Assembly (NCBI GenBank): GCA_021234155.1
Contig: JAJEKV010000114.1
Span: forward strand, 286,620 to 350,619
Length of the DNA stretch: 64,000 nt
DNA from: Isoetes taiwanensis
Taxonomy: Eukaryota; Streptophyta; Lycopodiopsida; Isoetales; Isoetaceae
Reading direction: 5' to 3'
The position numbers were made by a program, and so were the translations under genes. The notes beneath the pieces are model-generated. The model was not told the origin of the DNA. It saw only the letters and a program-made list of their open reading frames with translations, and searched no databases. Positions 11,973 through 22,391 of this stretch are shown one piece after another; the first letter of the stretch is position 1, and every line of letters starts with the position of its first letter.

Positions 11973-12480
11973 CACTACAAGAGAATGACTACTAAGAGTC
12001 AGTTAAATCGTCAGAGGGTCGAAAACTCTATATGAGATGTCTATCTACCGAATATAGTGACGAATATCATGACGAAAAAAACTGACGTTTATCTCTGACT
12101 AAATAGCTGACTAACATGCTGACTAATTACATATTGACGATTTATTTGACGAATAATTTGACTAAAATCATGACTATTAAAGTGTTGATTGTAATGACTA
12201 TTACATTGACTAACATGCTGACGTTTTTTTTCTAACGAAATGGCTGACTATCAATTTGACTAAAATTCATAACTAATAGTCTGACTATAAGGGTGACTAA
12301 AAATATTACTAATATGTTGACTAATACACTGACTTATTGTTTGACGAGATGTCTAACTAAAAATTTGACTAAAATTACTGACTAATAGTTAAACTAAGCA
12401 AGTGACTAAGAATCTGACTAATATATTGACTAATATTGTGACTACTTGAATGACTTATATAGTGACTAACATTATATACT
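11973..12480 (+). repeat. Left TIR and subterminal TGACTAA repeats of the CACTA element
   Basis: CACTACAAGAGAATGA at 11973-11988 is followed by some 30 copies of a TGACTAA/TGACGA word about every 12-16 bases up to roughly 12475. Subterminal repeats of this kind are the known binding sites of TNPA-type proteins in En/Spm elements. A matching array lies at the right end. Confidence 0.9.
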
Positions 12481-12861
12481 CATTCGAGAACATTCGGTCA
12501 TATATGATATCAATTCTCCAATATCATGTCTCCTTTATCCAATATCATGTTTACCACTTATAATTATCCCAAGTGTGTTTTCTAGTGTGAGAACATGTTC
12601 AACAACTCCATTGTAAGGAATTTTTTTTTTTCTTCTATCAATGTAACTTTAAACATGAAAACAATATAGGAATATAAAAATAATTCGAGCACTAGGAAAT
12701 ACATGCTTAAAAACAAAAAGTAAATTGTGATAATGTGATAGAACACAGAGTTTGAAATATGATCTCTAGCTAGTCTAAAATCATATGAAATCCTCATCCA
12801 AGATATCATCTTGTATGTCATTCCATTCATCATCGCCTAGTTGTAAAAGCAAAATTAGTCA

Positions 12862-15506
12862 TTATTTTGGCATTTGAAGGTCAACGTCTTCCTCCTCTTC
12901 AATATAATCTTCTGCCATTGGGGAGTGCATTGGTGATCTCAATTCTTCATTGGTGGTTTGTCTTTGAGCTTCATAATCTTCTAGACTTTGTGTCTCCAAA
13001 AATTCCAATTCTTGCTCATGCTCTATATCTTCCTCACATTCCACAAATTCCAATTCTTGGCTATGCTCTAAATCTTCCTCATGTTCCTCCTCTTCTTCCT
13101 CAAGGGTTATATTAGGAACGTCGGTTTATGATGTTGGTTCTGTAGGGATTACGATCCACCATGTACTGTTTTGAGGGTTGACATGGAAAAATACTTGTTG
13201 AACTTGTTGTGGATACACAAACGGTTCACTTACATCTACTAATACATGCGTGGAATCAACTTCAAAAAAACCAGATGGATGTGGCCGCACTGTTTGATTT
13301 CTTCCGCGGTATAGAGGCTTGAACCATTTCGCTTTTAGAATGGTCTGTCGAAATGAACGAAAATCCACATCAATAATATCAGTAATAACTCCGACATATT
13401 CAAGCTCTCCATCAACAGGATTATCATCTCTAGCGCTTGCTCGACTTTTTTGGTCAAATGAGGCAATTATTCCAGAATCACAAGTGACACGAGCTTTGTC
13501 AATGCTATCAATTCGAAAATGTTGACCATAGGCCCACATAGAATTATGGAACCTAGCCTGCAAATTGAATAAAAACTCAAGTGTCAATACATATTATGAA
13601 TGCAATAACAATAACAATAACAATAACAATAACAATAACAATAACAATAACAATAACAATAACAATAGCAATAACAAATTCAGACTTACTGATCTGTTAC
13701 ACCCAAGAGCAATGTTGAGATCATCTTCTTGTATTTTTTCTCCATTGCCTTCGGCCTCCCAAAGCTTTTCAGATAGCCACCAAGAGGGGGGATTCTCCGG
13801 CATGGGCCTTAGTTCTGGAGGATATTGTACTCTCCTATGACGTCCTCGACGATTCCTTGCAGCATATGCTTTTCTATCACTATCTCTTTGTGCCTTTTCA
13901 ACTTTATATAGTTCCACCCACCTAGTGAGACCATCTGCATTGTTCAATACGAATTTGTTGATGCCTTCAAACATCTCGTCACTTAACCTTCGTTGCTTAC
14001 CCTGACCTTGTAAAATTTCACCTTCTAACCAATCAGGAGCCTCCTTCTTCCAAATCTTTGGTGCATTTGGATCTATTGATGTTGTGGCATCTGTTAAGAA
14101 AAATAATGTCTCTTGAACAAGGTGTCCTTCTGCCATACATCCCTCAGGCCTAGCCATCTGGCGCACAAATCCTTTTAAGACCTTCATATATCTCTCCAAA
14201 AAGAACATCCATCTAGAGGGGTTTGGACCCACGAGCAAAATCTCTTGTGGCAAATGCACCAACAAGTGTACCTGATGATCACATTTAGTATGTGTAATTG
14301 CCAATGTGTGACTTATTCAACTAGCTACGTACCTGAAGGTCAAAAAAGCTAGTTGGAAATAAGTGTTCTAACTGGCATAATATCTCTGCAATCTCTATCT
14401 CCATGGTGGGAATATCCGCAACTACAATCTCCTTAGAAGACACCCACCTAGAAAAGCTAGCGAGTCTATATATGACCTTCCGAATAGAAGGCGTGAGGCA
14501 ATTCTCTAAGGCACACCAAACACCATCAACACAGTCGAGTGTCCAGATGGGACCTTCACGTGCTCCATTATGTACAAACCCCTTCCAGCTTCTGGTATTT
14601 CTAAAGAAGGTGCAATCATGTACTTGTGACCCCAATATATAAACTCTTTCAACATTGGAGGCAGTTCCCCTTCCCAACAGCCTAGGGATGATCGAACAAA
14701 TGGAACAATAGAGGCTCTAAGGTGAGGGGGGAGTTGTTCAGCCATGTCGTCTTTTGTTTCACATGCATGAACAAGGCTATGCAAGCTTTTCTTGAAATGG
14801 TTCTTAAGTTTTGTAGCCACTGTACTTCCCCTCGTGCGACCTCTCTCAACTTCCTGAGTCTCTTTTGAACTAGAACTAGAACTTCTAGAATACCAGGGTA
14901 GCGGACTCGATGATCTAGATGACCTGGGGCTATCTGATGTCTCAGCAAGTTCTGGATTTTTGCGAAGCATGTCCAAATACTATGACAAGTCGTATATAGT
15001 AAAAGAGGATTAGAATATTGTATGAAATAAATAATAGAAATGCGTAATACATACTTTTACCTCATCTGCTTCTTGTCGTGCATTTAACTCAAGGTCGGAC
15101 AGAGGTGGAGCATTTGGCATCAAACCGTACTTCATTTTGTGATCTCGTCTCGTGGTATACATTCTTCTGCTAGTGCCTTTGCATTGTTTGCACCAACAGT
15201 TGTCGTACTGCCTAGCAAGTCGCTCCAATGGATCATCTCGAAGCCAAGTTTTTGTTGCTTGTCTTTTTCTTGATGCGGAAGATGAAGAAGTTTCATTTCT
15301 ATAGGCAAAAGATAAATACCCAAGTGATCAAATGGCTGCCCAAACCAAAAATGAGAGAGAAAGAGTTAGAGAGATCAAAACCTTAATGCTCGAAGCTCAT
15401 CAATAGACGGCGTTGAAGATTTATTGGTCGACGAAGTGGAGCCACTGGGATGCTCGGAGGTGCTCATAGCGGAGTTGCTAGGTTGCTCGGAGGTGCCCAG
15501 ATGCAT
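12862..15506 (-). pseudogene. CACTA TNPD/TNP2-like gene with DUF4218 and DUF4216 but no visible catalytic core
   Basis: Five exons with matching phases: 15506-15382; 15298-15061; 14979-14333; 14271-13690; 13557-13126. The start is ATG at 15504-15506 (MHLGTSEQPSNS). Exon 2 has CWCKQCKGTSRRMYTTRRDH, a Cys-rich N-terminal motif of this family. Exon 3 is Ser-rich, then runs into DUF4218 (CALENCLTPSIRKVIYRLAS, LCQLEHLFPTSFFDLQ). Exon 4 continues it with LVHLPQEILLVGPNPSRWM and ARPEGCMAEG. Exon 5 is DUF4216 (VGVITDIIDVDFRSF, AKWFKPLY, EPFVYPQQVQQVFF). A frameshift near 14545 separates the exon 3 start from DUF4218. TAA at 13126-13128 is followed in the same frame by 88 acidic codons to 12862. The Transposase_21 segment that normally precedes DUF4218 is not seen, so the product is probably not an active transposase. 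Confidence 0.8.
13603..13676. repeat. AATAAC hexanucleotide microsatellite
   Basis: About twelve tandem AATAAC units lie in the fourth intron of the CACTA minus-strand gene, just beyond the donor at 13689. On the minus strand the run reads as poly-Leu in one frame, which is not coding. Confidence 0.9.
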
Positions 15507-16139
15507 TCATTGCAGAGGCACTGGGGTGCTCATGACGGAGTCATTGAATGTGCGCAGATATAAGCCCTGCAAAAAACCCAATAGTACATAACCCACTAAC
15601 ACACACATAACAATAAAAAAATACAAGCATTTTAACAATGAACACACATATATAACAATAATAAAATACAAGCATTTTAATATTGGACACGTGTTTAGCA
15701 ACTAGGTATTTTGTTGATCAACAGCTGACGTTACGCAATACATAGGTGGCATGGCGCAATCGCCAGGACAATTTGCAAAGCAAGCATGCCAGGCCAATTA
15801 CAAATTCCTAGTGCAATTTTCTTTACACTAGAATGGCACAACTTTGGTACAACTATGGGGAACATGTAATGCTAGTTAGCCTTATGGGGAACATCTTGTG
15901 AACATATTTATGCAAAAGCTTGGCTTGATGCATAAAACCAGTGTGTTATATTTGTCAAACCCATTAGAATAACATATAAGTACTTCAATAGTTGTAGTGA
16001 TAAAACTGTAATAGAATGGATAGTGACGAATTTGGTGTCTAATAAAACGTCAGATAAAAAAGGGGATAAAAAATAAAAAAGGGGATAAAAAAAGTGACGT
16101 TCTTTAATCTTCATTTTCTCTTACCTAAAATAATCCGCC
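15507..16139. promoter_or_regulatory. Divergent promoter region of the two CACTA genes
   Basis: Only 633 bp separate the start codons at 15506 (minus) and 16140 (plus), so both promoters must lie here. The part near the plus gene has TGACG words (about 16023 and 16094) and a duplicated GGGGATAAAAAATAAAAAAG stretch (about 16061-16091) that could supply TATA-like elements. A short direct repeat with ATACAAGCATTTTAA lies at about 15620-15680. No experimental promoter can be inferred beyond the geometry. Confidence 0.45.
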
Positions 16140-19100
16140 ATGGAAATTCACCAGGCGTTTGCTTTCTTGATGGAGATCGAGGCTACGATCGAGATTAAGC
16201 TTGAGAGAGAGACAGCGCCCAATCTCGAACAAGAATACTTGAGCAAGGTTAAGCTAGAAAGAGAAAGAGGAGACGTAATAAGTAAGCATTTTTAACCCTA
16301 AGTTATTTTTTTTTTCTCGCCTTCCCTTCCAAATAGCGCCTTCCATCTCTTTCATTGAAGAAATACCCAATGAATAAGAGGTCTCAAGGATTCGTATGGA
16401 TGCATTCGATCTAGATCCGAGCTTCAGTTCTTCAAGATTGCTTGTTCTAAGTGTTGTATTATCTGCTTCCACCTAACACTATGAAAAGACCCGTTCCTTA
16501 ACCGGCATCAACGATGGAGTCAATTTAGTATTATATATCTTTAATGGCGCAGGCTTTTGGAGATATGGAAATGAGCTTACCTAGTGCCCCGACCGACCTC
16601 TGGAAAATTCTAGTGGACCATATGGGAATTCTTGAAAGGTGTGTTGCAAACTTCAATAGCATGCCATTCACATACAAATACAATTCCGTAAGCTTATGAG
16701 ATATGGATGTAGCTCCATTTAGACAGAGAAATAACCCTGAGATTTGAACTGCAGAATTAATCTGCCACATACCAAAACCCAATCAGGTAAACTATCTAAC
16801 TCTAATTTAAATAAAAATACACACTTACAAATAGGCCAATGGGCTTTGAAAGTTGAGATTTTCGGGAGATGATAAGGAGAAGCATAAGGAATACAACCCG
16901 AAAGGCAAAGAATGGTAAGTAAAGAGAGAGTCGAGGAAAAGGCACTCGGCCGGCGATCTTGTTTAGCTGGTGTCTTATCTGCATATATTCTGCTAGAAGA
17001 ATATGGCGCATCCTTTGTTTCTGATAGCATGTTAAGAAAACCATCGAGGTGCAATGTTTGAAGAGAGCACATGAGGCTATGCTTGTAGAAGTCTTCTGCA
17101 AAGTTAACTATCTAGTAACAGTAAAACTGCTGGAGGCTTTTACTTACAAGATTAAGTCATTTCCTTCAAGATTATATGCACTTATCTTGTCCACTTATCC
17201 TTCCAGATGCACTTATCTTGTCCACTTATTTGTTCAGCAGACTTTTTCTTAATCTAACTATTGGCTTATGTTTTTTAGTGGCTCCAAGGGAGAGCTCAAA
17301 AAACAGGGGGGAAACCTCACGAACAAGACATGAGGATAGTGAGGAAGAGGATTCTATGGACATCACTAGAATCGTTGGAGAAATGGAGCATTCAGACTTG
17401 ATTAAATTTAAGGCAGCCCCCTTGACAAGCGGCTTGCACATATTGGTACTCCGTCATGAGACCTCTAATGGAAGGCGAGGTTCAGCTTGTCCAAAACCGA
17501 GAAGATCAAGGTATTTGGTGAACCACTTCATGTTTTAAAGATGCACTTGCTAACCTGTCCTTTCATTTGTTGTCGCGTTGAGAAATCCAATGAAGTGTAA
17601 GATCCATTAATGCGCCAGCAAGTGAGAATGAAGAAGAAGATGAAAAAACAGATGATAGCGCAAGTGATGAGGGGGACGAGGAGCCAAATGAAGATTATGA
17701 AGTTACTTTTCGTCGTCTTCCTAAAGAGGAAAAGGTAGATGCTTATTTGCATTTTGTGAATGCATTGTTGGACAGTATTATTATATTTTATTGTGCATTA
17801 TTATTAATAACTATTCGTTGTATATTATAGGTGACTATGGTGCAAGGAGGGGAGATACATCTAGATGAGAATGGACAGACATGGAAGACAGCCCTCGGCC
17901 ATGCGGTGAAAGTATTTTGCACAGAGATTGATAAAGATTGGAAGAAGGTGGATGAGATCTCCAAAAAGAGACTAGTGAGACACATGGAGAAGCGTTTTGG
18001 TAAAGGTTTATTTGCTTCTGATATACTAAAGAGGGCAGCTCGAATATTCAATCATTGGAAGTAAGCTACTATTGTATTTTATCATGTTTTATTTTTTTCT
18101 TCATTATTTAACATTGTTGTCATGTTGTGTAGGGATTGGTTGCGTAGGAGTAATAAGAAAATAGCCCCAAACCACGTTAAAGATGCTGTGTGGGACAGAT
18201 TTCTTGCAGATAAAAAGAAGCCACGTCACCAACAGAAAAAGGCAGCGGCAGCAAGAAAACCTAATGGCGAAAGAATAGGACGGCGGGGACATGCTGGAAT
18301 CGCTGCGGATTATGTAAGTACTATGTTTCTTTGCAAATACATTGACTGAATACCATGTTTCTTTGCAAATAACATGCTTCATTCTTCATTTACTAGCTTC
18401 TGCTGTCCTCTCCTAAAGCTTTTGTCTTTATATAATCCAAAATGTTTTAGTAATGGAAGCTCGAGATCCTCGCATAAAGGCTACTGTAAATGTGCAAAGA
18501 ACTCACCGTCGGCTTCCATGCAAGTGGATTCTCTTCAAGGACAGCCCAAGAAAATTGGCCAAACTCAAAAGAGACCATGAGATCCCATATGTGTGAGCTT
18601 AGGTTGCCTATCTCGTGTCACAAGATGCATTCCATATGCCTTACTTATGTGTTCAAGCATCATCACACCCCCTCTCCTTTCAAGCCAATCTCTAAATAAT
18701 GAGTCTCTTCGACCGCCTATCTCTGCTTTACACCGGTCGTATGAACTTGAGCAGAAGAGTTATTATTCAAAAAAATATCTGGCCCAAGATCATCTGCTTG
18801 AGGTTCTCCACTCAGCTGGCAGAATTCTGCATACTCCATAGATCTTCCTTTTTTATTCATAAATGGTTTCACAACAAATGGTGCTGGTTTATAGCATGAG
18901 TCTGCTACAAGGTAAGGCTGTATTTCCATATTCTTAACCTGTACTTTTGGCCATGCAAGAACTTCCCGTGCACAAAGCTTTTGCCACAGTGGACTGTAAC
19001 TAAAGTCTCAGTTCTTTGGATCTGTCTTCTAACATGTTAACTGGCAGAATTTCAAGTTGGCTTGGAAATCTTACTTTACTTAATCTCATTGCATCAGACA

Positions 19101-20051
19101 ATGGCTAATATCTCCCCTCGGAATTTAGATGAGAAGAACGATATGTTAACAAAGATTGGATCAAAGATTTTTCTTGACTAACTCTATTTTTTTATCTTAT
19201 GTAGTTCCGAGATTGGGGTGCTTACCCTTCTGCAACAACTATGGCAGCGATAAAGAAGAAGAGATCATACAGGGCATATCGAGAATCTCTAATTGCCGAA
19301 GGGAGAATTCCTGGAAATGTAAGCTTTTGTATTCGTTTTGTTTAGTTCTAATTTCTGATTTTTTTTGTTCTTTCTGATCAAATGTGAGAGCTCAAAATTT
19401 CTGATTTTTTTGTTCTTTTGTAGTTTGAGGCGTTGCATTTCTTAGGGAAGAAGGGCGAGAGGAAGAATAAGCAGCGAAGAAGAAAACAATTGAAGGTAAT
19501 TTCTACTTTGTAGCATTCTGATATATTCGCTCTCTCATCTTAAACAACTTCTTTTTAGAAGCAAACACCAAGGCGCCGAAGATCGAAGGGAAGAAGAAGC
19601 ACTAGCTCATGTGGATCTAGAAAGGCGCCAGCCCATGTCGTTGAGGAAGGCGAGAATGCCCATGTAATTGATGGAGGTGAGCAAGAAGTGGAAGGAGTAG
19701 AGGAGATTAGAGCGAAGATGTGGAAGATGATGTGGGATTAAGGTGGAGTTAAATTGTCGCGTAGATGCTCCCGATTTGCCACATGAAGATGTCGGCGACA
19801 TTGATGCCTTCTACGACGCAGTTATGGAGAAGGGATTGGAGAGTGCAAGGAGTATGGAAGAGATGATTATGAAGAAGAGAAATGATGTGGAGGAGGGCAG
19901 CAAGAGAAGTGATAATGCATCCACATCGAGACAAAAAGGGAAGAAGAGCAAGACTCGAGGACTTAGCAGAAATTTGGGTTCTGAATTTGTAGATGGGACT
20001 ATTGCACGGAACATTGCGCAATATAAGTCACTTCGAAAGACAAGAGGCTGA
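16140..20051 (+). CDS. CACTA TNPA-like gene (Transposase_24-type DNA-binding protein), spliced
   Basis: The exons I can join with correct phase are 16140-16281, 17279-17510, 17602-17734, 17831-18060, 18133-18313, 19205-19318, 19424-19495 and 19559-20051. The start ATG at 16140 has a CGCC-ATGG context and encodes MEIHQAFAFLMEIEATIEIK. Exon 2 splices A|TG to give MAPRESSKN. Exon 3 is acidic (ENEEEDEKTDD). Exons 4-5 carry the family core: VFCTEIDKDWKKVDEISKKR, KRFGKGLF, RAARIFNHWKDWLRRS. This matches plant transposase Ptta/En/Spm (Transposase_24), a class expected to bind the subterminal repeats. Exon 7 is very basic (KKGERKNKQRRRKQLK). One frameshift near 19720 is needed to reach the last frame (NCRVDAPDLPHEDVGD to TGA at 20049-20051), so the copy may be defective, or an intron is missed there. 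A possible extra exon around 18435-18590 does not fit the phase. Confidence 0.75.
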
Positions 20052-20329
20052 CATGAGTACTTGCAAAATGTGAACTCTTCAAGTTTTGATGTGTTTCTAA
20101 CACTTTGCTCTTACTATCTTTAATGACTACTGATTTGTATTCAAGTCTTAAGTTTTGACTACTTGTAATGACTACTTATTTGTAATCAAGTCTTTATCTT
20201 TACATTTTGTCTTTTATTCAATTGTATCTGTTGTTCACAAATGTCAATCGCATTTTATTCGATTTTATCTGTTGTAACAAATATTAATTGCTGTTATCTC
20301 TATTGTAACGAATGTTAATAGAATTATAT

Positions 20330-20830
20330 CTTGACTGTTATTCTGACTAATAACTAATGTCGTGGCCAAATAACCTGACTGATTGTCTGACTATTGCCTG
20401 ACCAACTGTCTGACTAATAATTGACCCATATTCTAACTATTTCTATGACGAATTTTTTGACTAAGGATTTGACTAAGTATCTGACTAATATCATGACTAA
20501 ATATCTAAGTAATACATTGACTAATTACGTACCTAATTAGCTGACTAATTAGCTATTTAATAAACTGACTAAGTAACTGACTAACAAAATAAGATTCTGT
20601 CTATTACATTGACTAGTCATCTGACTAAATTGTTGACTAAGAAACTGACTAAACATATAACTAATAACATGACTTTTTACTTTCGACTAATCTTGACTAA
20701 TATTCGACTAATATTCGTCGGATAAAACTCGTCACTTCATTAAAATTGAGAATATGGTTTGGGCACTTGTCTATTTTACAAAGGCTCTCTGACTAATGTT
20801 ATGACGTTTAACCATCATTCTCTTGTAGTG
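20330..20830 (-). repeat. Right TIR and subterminal repeats of the CACTA element
   Basis: TGACTAA words recur about every 10-16 bases from 20330 to 20710, mirroring the left array. The exact 16-bp TIR ends at 20830 and the TSD GCA follows at 20831-20833. Confidence 0.9.
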
Positions 20831-20959
20831 GCAATGGAGGTCTTTCGCCCACAAGAGTCTTGATTTCCTCATTGCCGGCTTAGGAGACCTCGCCATGGGC
20901 TTCAAGGGCTTATTTCTTGGTGATTTCCGGGGGCGCCCTTGTTGCCGGGCTTCCGTCAT
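20831..20959 (-). pseudogene. First exon of the element A Ulp1/RING gene, with an AT-hook-like motif
   Basis: ATG at 20957-20959 begins MTEARQQGRPRKSPRNKPLK and continues with basic residues to LLWAKDLHC, where the CACTA element interrupts. QGRPRK is the core of an AT-hook (GRP flanked by basic residues), a minor-groove DNA-binding motif. After removing the CACTA and one GCA, the reading frame does not match the next block (PEFDKVSIKQ) unless one base is shifted or an intron intervenes. The stretch up to the element end at 21283 is 324 bp and is the likely promoter and leader. Confidence 0.45.
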
Positions 20960-21261
20960 GATGCTCCTCAAAAAGCTTCAAAAATGGCCTCGGGGTTTTG
21001 CTCTATCCGGCTATGGCAAGGAAGGTACAGAGTTTTGGGGATAGAGATGTGCTTTCTGTTTGGCTATGGCGGAAGTACAAAGTCTTGGGGAATGAGCGGG
21101 GAGGAGCTAAACCTCGAAAGGGATTTCCCTACGTTCGAATTTTGAAACCCACCAAACCAATTAAGACATTCTAAAAATTAATGATAATATAATAAATATG
21201 GTAGTAGGGATATTGTTTACATTTTGCATTTGTAAATGTATAAAAGTGTCCCTTTTTTTGC

Positions 21262-21283
21262 CACCCCTTTCATGCTTCTACCC
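21262..21283 (-). repeat. Right terminal inverted repeat of element A
   Basis: Read on the minus strand from 21283: GGGTAGAAGCATGAAAGGG. It is followed on plus by TAAA (21284-21287), matching the TAAA left of 3529. Confidence 0.75.
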
Positions 21284-21423
21284 TAAAAATACAGGAATGA
21301 AGCCAACATCAACTGCGGGCCAACATGCGTACAACAACTCTAAAAACTAAAGTACGTATAATGCTAGACCTTCTGCAAGTGCTATACTTTTTATGCCTGA
21401 TTATGTCTTTGTGGTCTGCTTAG

Positions 21424-22391
21424 GTGCATGAGGAACTTGCTGACCATTGACAGATATTGTTGTCAATGCGGTAAAATTATTGTGCACTTTTTTCCCTGAA
21501 GCATCATTTTTGCAGTTATTTTGACGGATGCATCATTATGCGAATTCTCGATTATAAATTTGCTGTAATAATTTGGCAGTAGATTTGTCTTCTCCTAAAA
21601 GAAGGGAGATCATCACATCATAAGAAAGCAGAGATTAGGAATTTGGTTCTGACTGGATGCTGCATGTACTTTTAGGTTCTTTGTATCAGGAAGCCAGAGG
21701 AATCGATTGACCTATTCATGGTGGAAATCATGCACATGAAACACAAAGTTGAAAACTGTTACATTTTGACATGCAACGTATCACTCGAATATGAGAAGAG
21801 GTAAGTGATTGTCTCACATGGTTAACATTTGACCATTCACACTGTACTGGAAAACTCTACGATTCATTTTTTAATTTTTAAAAGCTTTACTCTTGCTACT
21901 GTTTTGTGGAATAATCAAGTCTCTGCGATATTTCTTATTCCTTGTGACGGTTTTGTTTGGCAGTGAGATCAATGCAGGCTTCTTCTATCAGAATGCAGAA
22001 CAAAGGAAAAAAATGGTTGCTGCTGAACGGAGACAGGTTGATGAAAAGGTCATGAAGATAATTGCTCTAAAGAAGAAGGTAAAAATGTTTTCATGTTCTG
22101 CACTGTTTGTGACACGTGATGAGAAGCTAACTGGATGTTCATGGCTTTTCAAGGTCTGCGATGGAACCGACAAGAACTTTGTTGTTATCAATCATAAAGA
22201 AATTGATCCCATGTCACTCGACTTATTTGCACGGGAGGGGGTAATATTCTTATGCCATTGGATTTGTTCTCTGTGAATCTTTTTACTTATAGTGCCTAGG
22301 AACATCAGGTTACACAACAGAAAATTGGGGTATTATGGTTTCACTTATTTTGTTTGTCTTCTCTCAGATTGTGGCTCTAAGAAGAGCAAAA
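21424..22391 (+). pseudogene. CCT6: Fragment of the chaperonin CCT zeta gene (CCT6), introns retained
   Basis: Five consecutive exons of T-complex protein 1 subunit zeta, a subunit of the cytosolic CCT/TRiC ring that folds actin and tubulin, are recognisable. 21424-21470 reads VHEELAD then, after a one-base loss, LTDIVVNAV. 21676-21800 reads [19 protein letters not shown] and [16 protein letters not shown]. 21964-22078 reads SEINAGFFYQNAEQRKK and AAERRQVDEKVMKI. 22154-22240 reads VCDGTDKNFVVINHKEIDP. 22368-22391 reads IVALRRAK. Splice sites are normal, so this is a DNA-level copy, not a retrocopy. It lacks about 20 residues normally between the HMKHK and ENCY parts, carries a frameshift in the first exon, has no N-terminal half, and stops dead after RRAK where the AT-rich repeat array begins. 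Confidence 0.9.

Larger units (their letters stand above)
11973..20830. mobile_element. Complete CACTA (En/Spm-type) transposon, 8858 bp
   Basis: The left end begins CACTACAAGAGAATGA and the right end is its exact complement, TCATTCTCTTGTAGTG, ending at 20830: 16-bp perfect TIRs with the diagnostic CACTA start. The 3-bp sequence GCA flanks both sides (11970-11972 and 20831-20833), the TSD length expected for this superfamily. Both ends carry dense TGACTAA-type subterminal repeats. Inside are two head-to-head genes, a DUF4218/DUF4216 protein on minus (15506-12862) and a Transposase_24-like protein on plus (16140-20051), around a 633-bp divergent promoter region. It is inserted in the first coding exon of the Ulp1/RING gene of element A, so it is younger than element A. 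Confidence 0.93.
3529..21283. mobile_element. Element A: large two-gene DNA transposon with TIRs and 4-bp TSD
   Basis: The left end reads GGGTAGATGCATGAAAGGG from 3529. The right end, read on the minus strand from 21283, is GGGTAGAAGCATGAAAGGG: 18 of the first 19 bases match. Both ends are flanked by TAAA (3525-3528 and 21284-21287), consistent with a 4-bp target duplication. Inside are two convergent decayed genes: a transposase-like gene on plus (about 3690-6780) and a Ulp1/RING gene on minus (8038-20959). A later CACTA element (11973-20830 plus one GCA) accounts for half the length, so the original unit was about 8.9 kb. The TIR resembles that of the MITE at 22675-22995, which also has a 4-bp TARA target. 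The TIR and TSD are seen directly; that the two genes belong to one element is inferred from their enclosure. The superfamily is unknown to me. Confidence 0.75.

Noticed and set aside
13594-13690. Poly-Leu and poly-Asn reading frames
   Set aside because: They are translations of the AATAAC microsatellite inside an intron of the CACTA gene.
18435-18590. Possible extra exon of the CACTA TNPA-like gene
   Set aside because: A basic open stretch follows an AG, but its phase does not fit the exon ending at 18313, while 18313 to 19205 joins in frame without it.
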